Positions 25,842 to 34,339 are shown, counted from the first letter of the stretch. The stretch: DNA of 44,134 nucleotides from Aestuariivita boseongensis (GCF_001262635.1 NZ_JXYH01000028.1:1-44134), one strand, 5' to 3'. Translations and numbers: made by a program. The notes: generated from the sequence alone by a model not told the origin.

Positions 25842-25905
25842 GAAATCCTCCCATTTCGTGAATTGAACGCGTGCGGCTCCTCAACCGGGGCGTTCAGGCA
25901 CATTC

Positions 25906-25964
25906 GTGCAAATGGATTATCGCAGCGGATTGGAAAATTGCACAATAAGCCCCTTGTCTTGCAC
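25906..25964. promoter_or_regulatory. Three TTGCAC elements in the divergent intergenic region
   Basis: GTGCAA (25906-25911; TTGCAC on the minus strand), TTGCAC (25938-25943) and TTGCAC (25959-25964) share the longer consensus TTGCACRAWW. Centres are 32 and 21 bp apart, close to three and two helical turns, so they face the same side of the DNA. They lie between the transporter operon and the ScfR-like gene and could be that regulator's operator. The sites are seen; the regulator is inferred. Confidence 0.45.
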
Positions 25965-26070
25965 GATTATTTTGTAAACAGTTGAAAAGCTGAAGGGGGG
26001 TGGGTGTAAATTTCGTTTCACCGCACCGCAGAAAGCTACTGAAACTATTCGGAAAAGGCCGCTGTAGACG

Positions 26071-27372
26071 ATGGTACGCGATACTCTGACCGGAAGCCGC
26101 ATTCGCGAACGCCGCACCATCACCGGACTGCGCCAGGCTGATCTGGCCCGGCAGGTCGGAATTTCGGCCTCCTACCTCAATCTCATTGAACATAACCGCC
26201 GCAGAATCGGGGGAAAACTGCTGGTCGACATCGCCACCGAACTGGGGGTGGAGCCGTCGCTTCTCACCGATGGGGCCGAGGCCGCGCTGATCGCCTCCCT
26301 GCGTGAAGCGGCCGCCGATCTCAGCACCGCCGGGGCCGAGCTGGACCGCGTCGATGAATTCGCGGGCCGCTTTCCCGGCTGGGCCGCGCTGCTGACCGCC
26401 TCACACCGCCGGGTGGCCTCGCTTGAACGCACGGTGGGCGAGCTGTCGGACAGGCTCAACCATGATCCGCATCTGGCGGCCTCCCTGCACGAGGTGCTTT
26501 CGACCGCCACCGCGATCCGCTCCACCGCGTCGATCCTGGCCGAAAATGACGAGATCGAACCGGAATGGCGCGCGCGGTTTCACCGCAACCTGAACGAAGA
26601 CAGCCTGCGGCTGGCCGACAGCTCCAAGGCGCTGGTGGATTACCTGGACGACAGCGAAGAGGTCCCCGACCGCCGCGCCGCCCCGCAGGAAGAGGTCGAG
26701 GCCTTCTTTGCAGAAACCGGCCACCATTTCCCCGCGTTGGAAGAGGGCAGCCTGACCCCCGATCAACTGGCCCGCGACCGCGCGGCGCTGACCACCGACG
26801 CCGCCCGCGCCATCGCGGGGGAAGCGCTGCGCCAATATGCCAGCGATGCCGCCGCGCTGCCGCTGCCCGACATGCGCGCGGCGCTGGGCGATCTGGGGCT
26901 GGACCCGGCGGCGCTTGCTGCGCATTTCGATGTGCCGCTGCAGATGATGCTGCGCCGGGTCGCGGCGATGCCCGACGATCTGCTGGAGACCGAAGTGGGG
27001 CTTGTGGTCTGCGACGCCTCGGGCAGTATCCTCTTCCGCAAGCAGGTCACGGGCTTTGCCTTGCCGCGTTTCGGGGCGTCCTGCCCGCTCTGGCCGGTCT
27101 TTACCGCGCTCACCCGTCCGCAGGTGCCCCTGCGGCGCACCGTGGCGCAGATCGGGCGCAGCACCGCCTGTTTTGAATGTTTCGCCGTGGCCCATCCGCG
27201 TGCGCGCCCCGGTTTCGACGAAGACCCCCTGTATCTGTCGACCATGCTGATCGTGCCGGTGGCCCAGCCCACCGACCGCGACGTGCCCGAAGTCGGCAGC
27301 ACCTGTCGCGTGTGTCCGCGCACGCAGTGTCCCGCAAGGCGCGAACCGTCTGTCCTGCGTGAAGAGTTTTGA
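26071..27372 (+). CDS. XRE-family short-chain fatty acyl-CoA regulator (PrpR/RamB/ScfR type)
   Basis: A 433-aa transcription factor. An N-terminal XRE helix-turn-helix (residues 8-62: RIRERRTITGLRQADLARQV, ISASYLNLIEHNRR) is followed by a long helical region and the C-terminal DUF2083 domain of short-chain acyl-CoA responsive regulators. The C-terminus has a conserved cysteine set: CFEC, then CRVC, then QCPAR. In the related mycobacterial PrpR the domain binds an Fe4S4 cluster and acyl-CoA, so the same is plausible here. It controls propionate/acetate-type metabolism in relatives. It is divergent from the ABC transporter and precedes the receiver/symporter-kinase genes. Confidence 0.9.
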   Translation: MVRDTLTGSRIRERRTITGLRQADLARQVGISASYLNLIEHNRRRIGGKLLVDIATELGVEPSLLTDGAEAALIASLREAAADLSTAGAELDRVDEFAGRFPGWAALLTASHRRVASLERTVGELSDRLNHDPHLAASLHEVLSTATAIRSTASILAENDEIEPEWRARFHRNLNEDSLRLADSSKALVDYLDDSEEVPDRRAAPQEEVEAFFAETGHHFPALEEGSLTPDQLARDRAALTTDAARAIAGEALRQYASDAAALPLPDMRAALGDLGLDPAALAAHFDVPLQMMLRRVAAMPDDLLETEVGLVVCDASGSILFRKQVTGFALPRFGASCPLWPVFTALTRPQVPLRRTVAQIGRSTACFECFAVAHPRARPGFDEDPLYLSTMLIVPVAQPTDRDVPEVGSTCRVCPRTQCPARREPSVLREEF

Positions 27373-27481
27373 CAGCGCCCACAAAACGGGCATAAATCGT
27401 CAGACGCGTGCAGGAAACTGCAGGCCAGCCCGCCGAAGGGGAAGCGGCATCAAGGGCTGACAAAGGGGGAGCGCCATATCC

Positions 27482-27862
27482 ATGAGCCGCAACGTTTTGC
27501 TGATCGAAGATGAACCGAACATCATCGAAGCCATCCGTTTTCTTCTGTCCCGCGACGGGTGGAGCGTGCATACCCATGCCAATGGTTCCGACGCGGTGGC
27601 CGAGGTCGCGCGCGTGGCCCCCGACCTGCTGGTGCTGGACATGATGCTGCCGGGCCGGTCCGGCATGGATATCCTGCGCGATCTGCGCGCCGATGCCGCC
27701 ACTGCCGATCTGCCGGTTCTGATGCTGACCGCGCGCGGCCAGACCCGCGACCGCGACATGGCCGAAAAGGCCGGGGTCAGCCGGTTCATGACAAAACCCT
27801 TTTCCAACGCCGAAGTGCTCAGTGCCGTGCGCGAACTGATCGGCGAGAAAGACGCCAGATGA
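27482..27862 (+). CDS. Receiver-only response regulator
   Basis: A 126-aa single-domain receiver protein with no output domain. The acidic pocket (E9, D10), phosphorylated D53 (LVLDMMLPGRSG), the switch Thr in MLTARG and the Lys in MTKPFSN are all in place. It should relay phosphate or bind a partner rather than DNA, in the manner of CheY or DivK. A GGGGGAG ribosome site precedes the ATG. It overlaps the following small membrane protein by 4 bp (ATGA) and is in one operon with the symporter/histidine-kinase fusion, its likely cognate kinase. Confidence 0.95.
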   Translation: MSRNVLLIEDEPNIIEAIRFLLSRDGWSVHTHANGSDAVAEVARVAPDLLVLDMMLPGRSGMDILRDLRADAATADLPVLMLTARGQTRDRDMAEKAGVSRFMTKPFSNAEVLSAVRELIGEKDAR

Positions 27863-28155
27863 GCGCCCGGCGCCCATCGGTCTTTCTGGAACGCGAAACC
27901 TATCGCCGCCGTCGCATCATGGATGCCGCCCGCCTGCTGCCCATCCTGGGCCTGGCGCTTTTTGCCATTCCGCTGCTGTGGCCCACGCCGGATACCGCCG
28001 GACCCGAGACCGATCCGGTGCCGATGTCGACGGCTGTTCTTTATATCTTCGGCGTCTGGGCCTTTCTGATTGGTCTGGCCTTTCTCTTTGGTCTGAAGTC
28101 GCGCGGCTGGGGACCGATGGGCTCGGAAGGGCTGGGCGACGAGGACGCGCGGTAA
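27859..28155 (+). CDS. Small two-helix membrane protein
   Basis: A 98-aa protein I do not recognise by name. It has a basic N-terminus (ERETYRRRR), a helix at about residues 24-41, a short loop, and a second helix at about residues 57-81, then a tail rich in Gly/Asp. Larger open frames start upstream in this frame, but ATG 27859 overlaps the receiver stop (ATGA), a typical coupled junction. It ends 1 bp before the symporter-kinase start. The setting suggests an accessory subunit of that sensor, perhaps like the small partner proteins of solute symporters. Confidence 0.8.
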   Translation: MSARRPSVFLERETYRRRRIMDAARLLPILGLALFAIPLLWPTPDTAGPETDPVPMSTAVLYIFGVWAFLIGLAFLFGLKSRGWGPMGSEGLGDEDAR

Positions 28156-28156
28156 G

Positions 28157-30835
28157 ATGGCCTCGCTCAACCTGCTTGTCTCGGTCTGTCTCGGCTATGT
28201 GGCGCTTCTGTTTCTGGTGGCGGCGCTGGCGGAACGGGCGGCGGCCATGGGCCGGGCGCAATGGCTGCGCTCCCCTCTTGTCTATACGCTGTCGCTGTCG
28301 GTCTATTGCACCGGCTGGACCTTTTACGGCGCGGTGGGATACGCCGCGCGGTCGGGTCTGGAATTCGTGACGATCTATATCGGCCCCACGCTGGTGATGA
28401 TCGGCTGGTGGTGGGGCCTGCGCAAACTGGTGCGCATCGGGCGCAGTCAGCGCGTGACCTCTATCGCCGACCTGCTGTCCTCGCGCTATGGCAAGTCGAA
28501 CGGGCTGGCGATCGGGGTGACGATCCTCTGCGTGATCTCGGTCACGCCCTATATCGCGCTGCAGCTGCAATCCATTGCCCTGTCGCTGTCGGTCTTCACC
28601 GAAGAAGACGCCACACGCACCATGGAAACCGGCGCTTTCTGGGCCGCCATCGGGCTGGGCATTTTTGCAATCCTGTTCGGCACGCGCAATCTGGATGCCA
28701 ATGAACGCCACCACGGCGTGGTGATCGCCGTCGCGCTGGAGGCGGTGGTCAAGCTGTTTGCGCTGATCGCGGTGGGCGTGTTTGTCGTCTGGGGCCTTGC
28801 CGGCGGCATGGGCGAGACGCTGGCACGGATCGATGTCTCGGAAATCGGGCAGTGGGAGGTGCATGGAGGCCGCTGGACCGCGATCACCCTGCTGGCCGCC
28901 GCGGCCGTGATCTGCCTGCCGCGCATGTTCCAGGTGATGGTGGTCGAAAACGAAGATGAACGCCACCTGCGCGTCGCGGCCTGGGCCTTCCCGCTGTATC
29001 TGCTGTTGATGAGCCTTTTCGTCATCCCCATCGCGGTGGTGGGGCTGGATCTGATGCCACAGGGATCGAACCCGGATCTGTTCGTGCTGTCCCTGCCGCT
29101 CAGCCAGGGGAACGAGGGGCTGGCGATGCTGGCTTTCATCGGCGGGTTTTCCTCGGCCACGTCCATGGTGATCGTGGCGGCCATGGCGCTGTCGATCATG
29201 ATTTCGAACCATGTGGTCATGCCGATCTACCTCTCCACGCGGTCGGGGCAGGGGGCGTCGATCTCGGGCGATGTGCGCCATGTGGTGCTCTTGTCGCGCC
29301 GCATCGCCATCGCGGCGATCCTGGTTTTGGGCTATCTCTATTACCGGCTGTCAGGCGGCGGCGCGGCGCTGGCCGCGATTGGCCTGATCGCCTTTGCGGG
29401 CATCGCGCAGATCCTCCCCGCGCTGGTGGGCGGGCTGTTCTGGCGCGGGGCCACACGGGCCGGCGCGCTGGCGGGCCTGTCGCTGGGCTTTGCGATCTGG
29501 GTTTATACGCTGCTGCTGCCGGGGTTCGGCGCGAACGGGCTGCTGCCCGCCTCGGTGATGGAACAGGGGCCTTGGGGCATCGACTGGTTGCGGCCATACG
29601 CGCTGTTCGGGATCACCGGGATGGACACGATCGTGCATTCCGTATTGTGGAGCCTCTCGCTGAACACCGCCGTCTTCTTTGCCGTGTCGATGATGACCTT
29701 TCCCGGCCCCGTGGAGCGGCTGCAGGGGGCGCAATTCGTCAACGTGTTCGACCATTCCTTCGGGCCGCGCGGCTGGAGCGGGTCCGTCGCCCAATCCGAA
29801 GACCTGATGATCATGTCCCAGCGGATCCTTGGCCCGGCTGAGGCGCAGGATCTGTTCCAGCGCGAGGCCGAACGGCAGGGCGCGCGCGGGCATCTGCCCG
29901 AACCCACGCCCGCGTTCCTCGAGACGCTGGAACGCGAACTCAGCGGGTCGGTGGGCACCGCTACGGCCCATGCGATGGTGGGCCAGATCGTCGGCGGCTC
30001 GGCCGTGTCTGTCGAAGACCTGCTGGCGGTCGCGGACGAATCCGCGCAGATGCTGGAATATTCCAGCCGCCTTGAAGAGAAATCCGCCGAACTGACCCGC
30101 ACCGCCGCACAGCTGCGCGAGGCCAATGAAAAGCTGACGCAGCTGTCGGTGCAGAAAGACGCCTTCCTCAGCCAGGTCAGCCATGAATTGCGCACGCCCA
30201 TGACCTCGATCCGCGCCTTTTCCGAGATCATGCGCGACGAAGACGGGCTGAGCGCCGAGGAAAAGGCCCGTTACGCGGGCGTTATCCATGACGAGGCGCT
30301 GCGCCTGACGCGGCTGCTGGACGATCTGCTGGATCTCAGCGTGCTGGAAAGCGGGCAGGTCAGCCTGGACATGCGCTCGGGCCAGCTGACCGACGTGCTG
30401 GATCAGGCCGTCGCGGCCGCCCTTGCGGGCACAACCGAAGGTATGGCCGTGCATCGCCGCGGCGTGGACGAGGCGGTGGCGCTTTACACCGATCTGGACC
30501 GTCTGGCGCAGGTCTTCATCAACCTGATCGCCAATGCCAGCAAATATTGCGACGCGGCGCGGCCCGAACTGACCATCCGCGTGCGCAATCTGGGCGATCG
30601 TCTGGCGGTGGATTTTCTGGACAACGGCAGCGGCGTACCCGTCCATGCCCGCGCTTTGGTATTCGAGAAATTCGCCCGCGTCAGCGGCGACAAGGCGGGC
30701 GGCGCGGGGCTGGGTCTTGCGATCTGCCGCGAGATCCTCGAACGGCTGGGCGGGGATATCCATTATCTGAACGACCACAGCGGCGGTGCGTTCCGCGTGA
30801 TCCTGCCCAAAGCCCATGCCATGGCGGCGCAGTAA
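28157..30835 (+). CDS. Sodium:solute symporter / sensor histidine kinase fusion
   Basis: An 892-aa membrane sensor. Residues 1-500 are a multi-helix sodium:solute symporter (SLC5) domain, with the CTGWTFYGAVGYAARSG and SSLATSM-like GGFSSATSMVIVAAMALSIM segments. A linker and coiled coil (about 630-665, EEKSAELTRTAAQLREANEK) lead to HisKA (H676 in SHELRTPMTSIR) and HATPase_c (NLIANASKYC, DNGSGVP, GGAGLGLAICREI). Relatives CbrA and CrbS sense or accompany uptake of histidine or acetate. The likely partner is the receiver protein two genes upstream. No PAS domain is evident. The ligand is unknown; a short-chain acid is suggested by the ScfR-type regulator upstream. Confidence 0.94.
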   Translation: MASLNLLVSVCLGYVALLFLVAALAERAAAMGRAQWLRSPLVYTLSLSVYCTGWTFYGAVGYAARSGLEFVTIYIGPTLVMIGWWWGLRKLVRIGRSQRVTSIADLLSSRYGKSNGLAIGVTILCVISVTPYIALQLQSIALSLSVFTEEDATRTMETGAFWAAIGLGIFAILFGTRNLDANERHHGVVIAVALEAVVKLFALIAVGVFVVWGLAGGMGETLARIDVSEIGQWEVHGGRWTAITLLAAAAVICLPRMFQVMVVENEDERHLRVAAWAFPLYLLLMSLFVIPIAVVGLDLMPQGSNPDLFVLSLPLSQGNEGLAMLAFIGGFSSATSMVIVAAMALSIMISNHVVMPIYLSTRSGQGASISGDVRHVVLLSRRIAIAAILVLGYLYYRLSGGGAALAAIGLIAFAGIAQILPALVGGLFWRGATRAGALAGLSLGFAIWVYTLLLPGFGANGLLPASVMEQGPWGIDWLRPYALFGITGMDTIVHSVLWSLSLNTAVFFAVSMMTFPGPVERLQGAQFVNVFDHSFGPRGWSGSVAQSEDLMIMSQRILGPAEAQDLFQREAERQGARGHLPEPTPAFLETLERELSGSVGTATAHAMVGQIVGGSAVSVEDLLAVADESAQMLEYSSRLEEKSAELTRTAAQLREANEKLTQLSVQKDAFLSQVSHELRTPMTSIRAFSEIMRDEDGLSAEEKARYAGVIHDEALRLTRLLDDLLDLSVLESGQVSLDMRSGQLTDVLDQAVAAALAGTTEGMAVHRRGVDEAVALYTDLDRLAQVFINLIANASKYCDAARPELTIRVRNLGDRLAVDFLDNGSGVPVHARALVFEKFARVSGDKAGGAGLGLAICREILERLGGDIHYLNDHSGGAFRVILPKAHAMAAQ

Positions 30836-30943
30836 CCAAATTCTGCGATTGTATAGCCATTCTTAACCACTGTTGCGCTAGGGAAGGGGCCGCGGGCGTT
30901 CTTGCGCCCGTCCGTGATCAGGAACCAAGTCAGGACCGCCTTC

Positions 30944-32128
30944 GTGACTGCAACGCTCAAGCGCAAGCTGGCCGGGGAGCATCGGGAAAGCTCGGCCCGG
31001 CAGATGACCGCCTTGCGGGCGCTGCGTCTGTCCGTGGCGCGTGCGGGCGAAGATCTGTTCGAACTGGCGCTGGGCATGGTGGGCGGCAAACAGGCGCGGC
31101 TTTTGCCTGACGATCTGGACGGTGTTCTGTCGGATGACGACATGCTGATGGTGCTGGATTGCCCCGGCGGGATGACTGGGGCGGCCTCGGTCTCTCTGCC
31201 GCTGGTGGGGGCGCTGATCCAGCAGCAGACCATGGGCCGCGTGCTGGACCGCCCCGCCGATCCGCGCCCTTATACCGATACCGATACCGATGCCGCACTT
31301 GCCGCACCGCTGCTGGAGGGCGTGCTGTCGCGCGCCTGCGATCTGGCGGAGGATGAAGGCGATCAGGCCTGCTTCCGGTCGATCCGCTTTGGCGCGCGCA
31401 TCGACGATGCGCGCACGGTGCTTCTGGCGCTCAGGGCCAGACGGTACCGCATTTTCACCCTGACCGTGGATATCGCGCTGGGCACCCATCAGGCACAGGT
31501 GGTGCTGGTTCTGCCCGACCACGGGGACGCGCGCAATCAGGACAGCCCCGACAGCGCCAGCGCGGCGGAACGCGCAGCCCAAAGCCCGCTTCTGGAGGTT
31601 GAGACCGAACTGCGCGCCGTGCTGGCCCGTTTCCGCCTGCCGGTGAGCGAGCTGAACGCGCTCAAGGTCGGCGACACGCTGCCCCTGCCGCGCGAACGGC
31701 TGGATGACACGGCGCTTGTCACCCTGACCGACCGCGTCGTGGCGCGCGGTCAGCTGGGCCAGATGAACGGCCACCGCGCGGTGCGGCTGATGGCGCAACT
31801 GCCGGTGCCAAGGCTGGCCTCATCCGACCGGTTCGATCCGCAACTGACCGCGCTGGCCCCGGCGTCCGAGAGTGCCGAGGCGTTTGCCGCCCCGGATATG
31901 CCCGATATGCCGGACTTGTCCCCCGATCTGTCGATGGACGACCTCAGCACCCTCTCGCCGGAGGAGGCGGCGGATCAGATCACGGCGCTGGCGGGGCTGA
32001 CGCCCGATGATCTGGCCGCGTTCGACGGGGGTGCGGAAGGGACGGACGACAACATCCAGCTGCCCGCCACCTTCCCGGCGGCGGATCTGGATCTGGACCT
32101 TGGCGATATCGATCTGAACGATCTGTAA
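30944..32128 (+). CDS. FliM/FliN-family flagellar C-ring-like protein
   Basis: A 394-aa protein with a FliM-like middle domain (about residues 20-200) and a SpoA/FliN-type domain (about 215-285: LLEVETELRAVLARFRLP, LKVGDTLPLPRE, GHRAVRLM). FliM forms the rotor switch that binds CheY-P. The usual N-terminal CheY motif LSQxEIDxLL is absent. The acidic C-tail instead contains LSMDDLSTL (from 329) and LTPDDLAAF (from 352), which look similar. I chose GTG 30944 (MTATLKRKLAG), with AGGA 8 nt upstream; an alternative TTG at 30902 adds 14 residues. It lies 108 bp after the symporter-kinase on the same strand, away from other flagellar genes. Confidence 0.82.
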   Translation: MTATLKRKLAGEHRESSARQMTALRALRLSVARAGEDLFELALGMVGGKQARLLPDDLDGVLSDDDMLMVLDCPGGMTGAASVSLPLVGALIQQQTMGRVLDRPADPRPYTDTDTDAALAAPLLEGVLSRACDLAEDEGDQACFRSIRFGARIDDARTVLLALRARRYRIFTLTVDIALGTHQAQVVLVLPDHGDARNQDSPDSASAAERAAQSPLLEVETELRAVLARFRLPVSELNALKVGDTLPLPRERLDDTALVTLTDRVVARGQLGQMNGHRAVRLMAQLPVPRLASSDRFDPQLTALAPASESAEAFAAPDMPDMPDLSPDLSMDDLSTLSPEEAADQITALAGLTPDDLAAFDGGAEGTDDNIQLPATFPAADLDLDLGDIDLNDL

Positions 32129-32137
32129 GCGCCGGCC

Positions 32138-32566
32138 TCAGCCGTTCTGTGAAATCGCCTCAAGCGTGGGGCGCAGATTGTCCAGCGCATAGCCCGCGCG
32201 CCGCGCCGTCTCCAGCACGTCATCGACCGGCATCTCGCGCGCGGCATCCAGCGCCCAGATCACCGAACAGCGCGTGCCCGACGCGCAATAGGCCAGAACC
32301 GGCCCGTCAGACCCGTCGACCAGGTCGCGCTGAGTGGCGACGGTTTCCGGCGTCATGCTTTGATGGGTGATCGGCAGCACCTTGAAGCTCAGCCCCGCCG
32401 CCTCGGCCGCCGCGCCGATGGAGGCGGCCTGATGGCTGGGCGGCACCTCTTCATCGGGGCGGTTGCAGATCACCGTGGTGAAACCGGCGGCGGCGATCCC
32501 GGCCAGATCCTCGGCGCTGATCTGGGGCGAGACGGAATAGCGGGGGGTGAGCTGTCGAATATCCAT
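32138..32566 (-). CDS. TIGR01244-family sulfur transferase/phosphatase-like protein
   Basis: A 142-aa protein of the DUF442 type, related to the phosphatase-like domain fused to or adjacent to beta-lactamase-like Blh proteins. The loop CASGTRC (C94, R99) is the presumed active site, resembling both dual-specificity phosphatases and rhodaneses. It handles sulfane sulfur in the model for sulfide detoxification clusters. It is the last gene of a four-gene minus-strand cluster with two YeeE/YedE proteins and a metallo-hydrolase. Only 9 bp separate it from the convergent FliM-like gene. Confidence 0.9.
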   Translation of the reverse strand: MDIRQLTPRYSVSPQISAEDLAGIAAAGFTTVICNRPDEEVPPSHQAASIGAAAEAAGLSFKVLPITHQSMTPETVATQRDLVDGSDGPVLAYCASGTRCSVIWALDAAREMPVDDVLETARRAGYALDNLRPTLEAISQNG

Positions 32567-32575
32567 GGCTCTGGA

Positions 32576-33007
32576 TTACGCCGCGTGGGCCGGGCTGTCC
32601 AGATACCGCCCCATGCGCGGCGCGGCCCCCATGCCCAGAAGCATCGCCGCCAGGAACACAAGCCCCCCCGCGCCGCCATAGCTGAGCGAGGCAATCGCCG
32701 GTCCGGGGCACAGCCCCGCCAGGCCCCAGCCCGCGCCAAAGGCGACCGACCCCATCACCAGCTTGCGGTCGATCTGCGTGCCGGGCGCCTCGGGGAACTG
32801 ACCGCCCGCCAAAGGCGCACGGTTCGCGGTCAGCCGCCAGGCCACCATCATCGGCAGGATCGCACCGCCCATCACGAAGGCCAGCGTCGGATCCCAGGCC
32901 CCGAACACGTCCAGCCAGCCCTGCACCTTGGTGGTGTCGGTCATCCCCGACACGAACAGGCCCGCGCCAAAAAGGCTGCCGGCAATCAGCGCAATCAGAT
33001 ACCGCAT
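32576..33007 (-). CDS. YeeE/YedE-family half-transporter (second gene)
   Basis: A 143-aa membrane protein with four predicted helices, covering the C-terminal half of a YeeE/YedE (TsuA-like) sulfur-compound transporter. Signature segments are GAGLFVSGMTDTTKVQGWLD, FGAGWGLAGLCPGPA with a conserved Cys, and a C-terminal GMGAAPRMG. The larger in-frame extension upstream is not used: the ATG at 33007 overlaps the previous gene's stop in an ATGA junction. It pairs with the half-protein encoded just upstream to form the full transporter, presumably for thiosulfate or another sulfur compound. Confidence 0.9.
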   Translation of the reverse strand: MRYLIALIAGSLFGAGLFVSGMTDTTKVQGWLDVFGAWDPTLAFVMGGAILPMMVAWRLTANRAPLAGGQFPEAPGTQIDRKLVMGSVAFGAGWGLAGLCPGPAIASLSYGGAGGLVFLAAMLLGMGAAPRMGRYLDSPAHAA

Positions 33008-33435
33008 CAGATCACCCCCGCCACGTGGCGCATCAGCAGCAGGGACAGACCGCCCGCCGCCAGATAGATCAGCGTCGCCACGATCCCGCGCAGCGAAAAC
33101 CGCGAGATGCCGCAGACCCCATGACCCGAGGTGCAGCCATTGGCCACCCGCGTGCCGATGCCCACCAGCAGCCCCGCGGCGATGATCACCGCCCAGTTGC
33201 CCGTCAGATGCGTTGTCGCCTGAGCGCCCGTCATCACGTAAAGCAGCGCCGGCATGCCCACCAATCCGGCCAGGAACACCAGCCGTTCCTTGCCCGTGTT
33301 GCGGCCCGATCCGTCGATCAACCCGCCGATGATCCCGCTTGCGCCCATGACGCGCCCATTGCCCAGCAGATACACCGCCGCACCCAGCCCGATCAGCACG
33401 CCGCCGATCAGGCCCATGATCCAATCCTGTTCCAT
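33007..33435 (-). CDS. YeeE/YedE-family half-transporter (first gene)
   Basis: A 142-aa membrane protein with four to five predicted helices. It contains the hallmark NGCTSGHGVCG with two cysteines, equivalent to the Cys-containing path of thiosulfate transporter TsuA. It complements the second half-protein. ATG 33435 lies 19 bp after the metallo-hydrolase gene, and the stop overlaps the next start. In proteobacteria such pairs accompany Blh-type hydrolases in sulfide-responsive operons under BigR/SqrR control. Confidence 0.92.
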   Translation of the reverse strand: MEQDWIMGLIGGVLIGLGAAVYLLGNGRVMGASGIIGGLIDGSGRNTGKERLVFLAGLVGMPALLYVMTGAQATTHLTGNWAVIIAAGLLVGIGTRVANGCTSGHGVCGISRFSLRGIVATLIYLAAGGLSLLLMRHVAGVI

Positions 33436-33454
33436 ATGTCCCCTTGAGGTTGTC

Positions 33455-34318
33455 TTAGAGTTTATTGACCGGCAATTTCAGCATCACATCGCCGTTTTCA
33501 TCCGCAGGCGGCATGTGGCCCGCGCGCATGTTCACTTGCAGCGACGGCAGGATCAGCCGGGGCATGCCCAGCGTCGCGTCGCGGGCGTCGCGCATTTCGA
33601 CGAATTCCTCGATGCTGCGACCCTGGCCGATATGCACGTTCAGCGCCTTCTGTTCGCCCACGGTGGTCTCCCAGGCGTATTCATCGCGGCCCGGAGCCTT
33701 GTAATCATGGCCCACGAAAACCCGCGTCTCATCCGGCAGGGCCAGAATGCGCTGGATCGACTGGTAAAGGTCCGACGATGACCCGCCCGGAAAATCGCAG
33801 CGCGCCGTGCCGAAATCGGGCATGAACAGCGTATCGCCCACAAAGGCCGCGTCGCCGATCACATAGGTCAGGCATGCGGGCGTGTGGCCGGGCGTGTGCA
33901 TCACCGCCCCGCGCATCTGGCCCACATGGAACACATCGCCATCGGCGAAAAGCGCATCGAATTGCGACCCGTCGCGTTGAAATTCCGTGCCTTCGTTGAA
34001 GATCTTGCCGAAGGTGTCCTGCACCACGGTGATCTGTTTGCCGATGCCGATCTTGCCGCCCAGGGCCTCTTGCAGATAGGGCGCGGCGCTCAGGTGATCT
34101 GCGTGGACATGGGTTTCCAGGATCCATTCCACCCGCAGGTCGTTTTCCTTCACATAGGCGATGATCGCATCGGCCGAGGCCGTGTCGGTCCGCCCCGAGG
34201 CGTGGTCGAAATCCAGAACCGAATCCACGACCGCCGCCGCGCGCCCATTGGGGTCGCGCACCACATAGGACACGGTGTTGGTTGCTGTGTCGAAGAATGC
34301 TTTGACCTCTGGTGACAT
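33455..34318 (-). CDS. MBL-fold metallo-hydrolase (Blh/persulfide dioxygenase type)
   Basis: A 287-aa metallo-beta-lactamase-fold enzyme. It has the metal motif THVHADH (H70, H72, D74, H75), HTPGHTPA, GDTLFMPDFGTARCDFPGGS and VGHDYKAP. The GTARCDFPGGSSSDLYQSI stretch is typical of ETHE1/Blh proteins that oxidise glutathione persulfide to sulfite. It leads the sulfur cluster. I chose ATG 34318 (MSPEVKAFF) because GGGAGGG sits just upstream; the longer in-frame extension to 34504 runs through the promoter region. The promoter has a palindrome and an FNR box. Confidence 0.92.
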   Translation of the reverse strand: MSPEVKAFFDTATNTVSYVVRDPNGRAAAVVDSVLDFDHASGRTDTASADAIIAYVKENDLRVEWILETHVHADHLSAAPYLQEALGGKIGIGKQITVVQDTFGKIFNEGTEFQRDGSQFDALFADGDVFHVGQMRGAVMHTPGHTPACLTYVIGDAAFVGDTLFMPDFGTARCDFPGGSSSDLYQSIQRILALPDETRVFVGHDYKAPGRDEYAWETTVGEQKALNVHIGQGRSIEEFVEMRDARDATLGMPRLILPSLQVNMRAGHMPPADENGDVMLKLPVNKL

Positions 34319-34339
34319 GGTGCCCTCCCTTTTTTCGCA

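Noticed and set aside
27917-30817. Two long minus-strand frames (454 and 488 aa) opposite the symporter-kinase
   Set aside because: Low-complexity His/Arg/Gln translations, overlapping a well-supported gene; typical of antisense frames at high GC.
32576-33424. 282-aa single gene covering both YeeE/YedE halves
   Set aside because: The upstream part is in a different frame from the first half-transporter, which is clearly conserved in its own frame; the two overlap at an ATGA junction.
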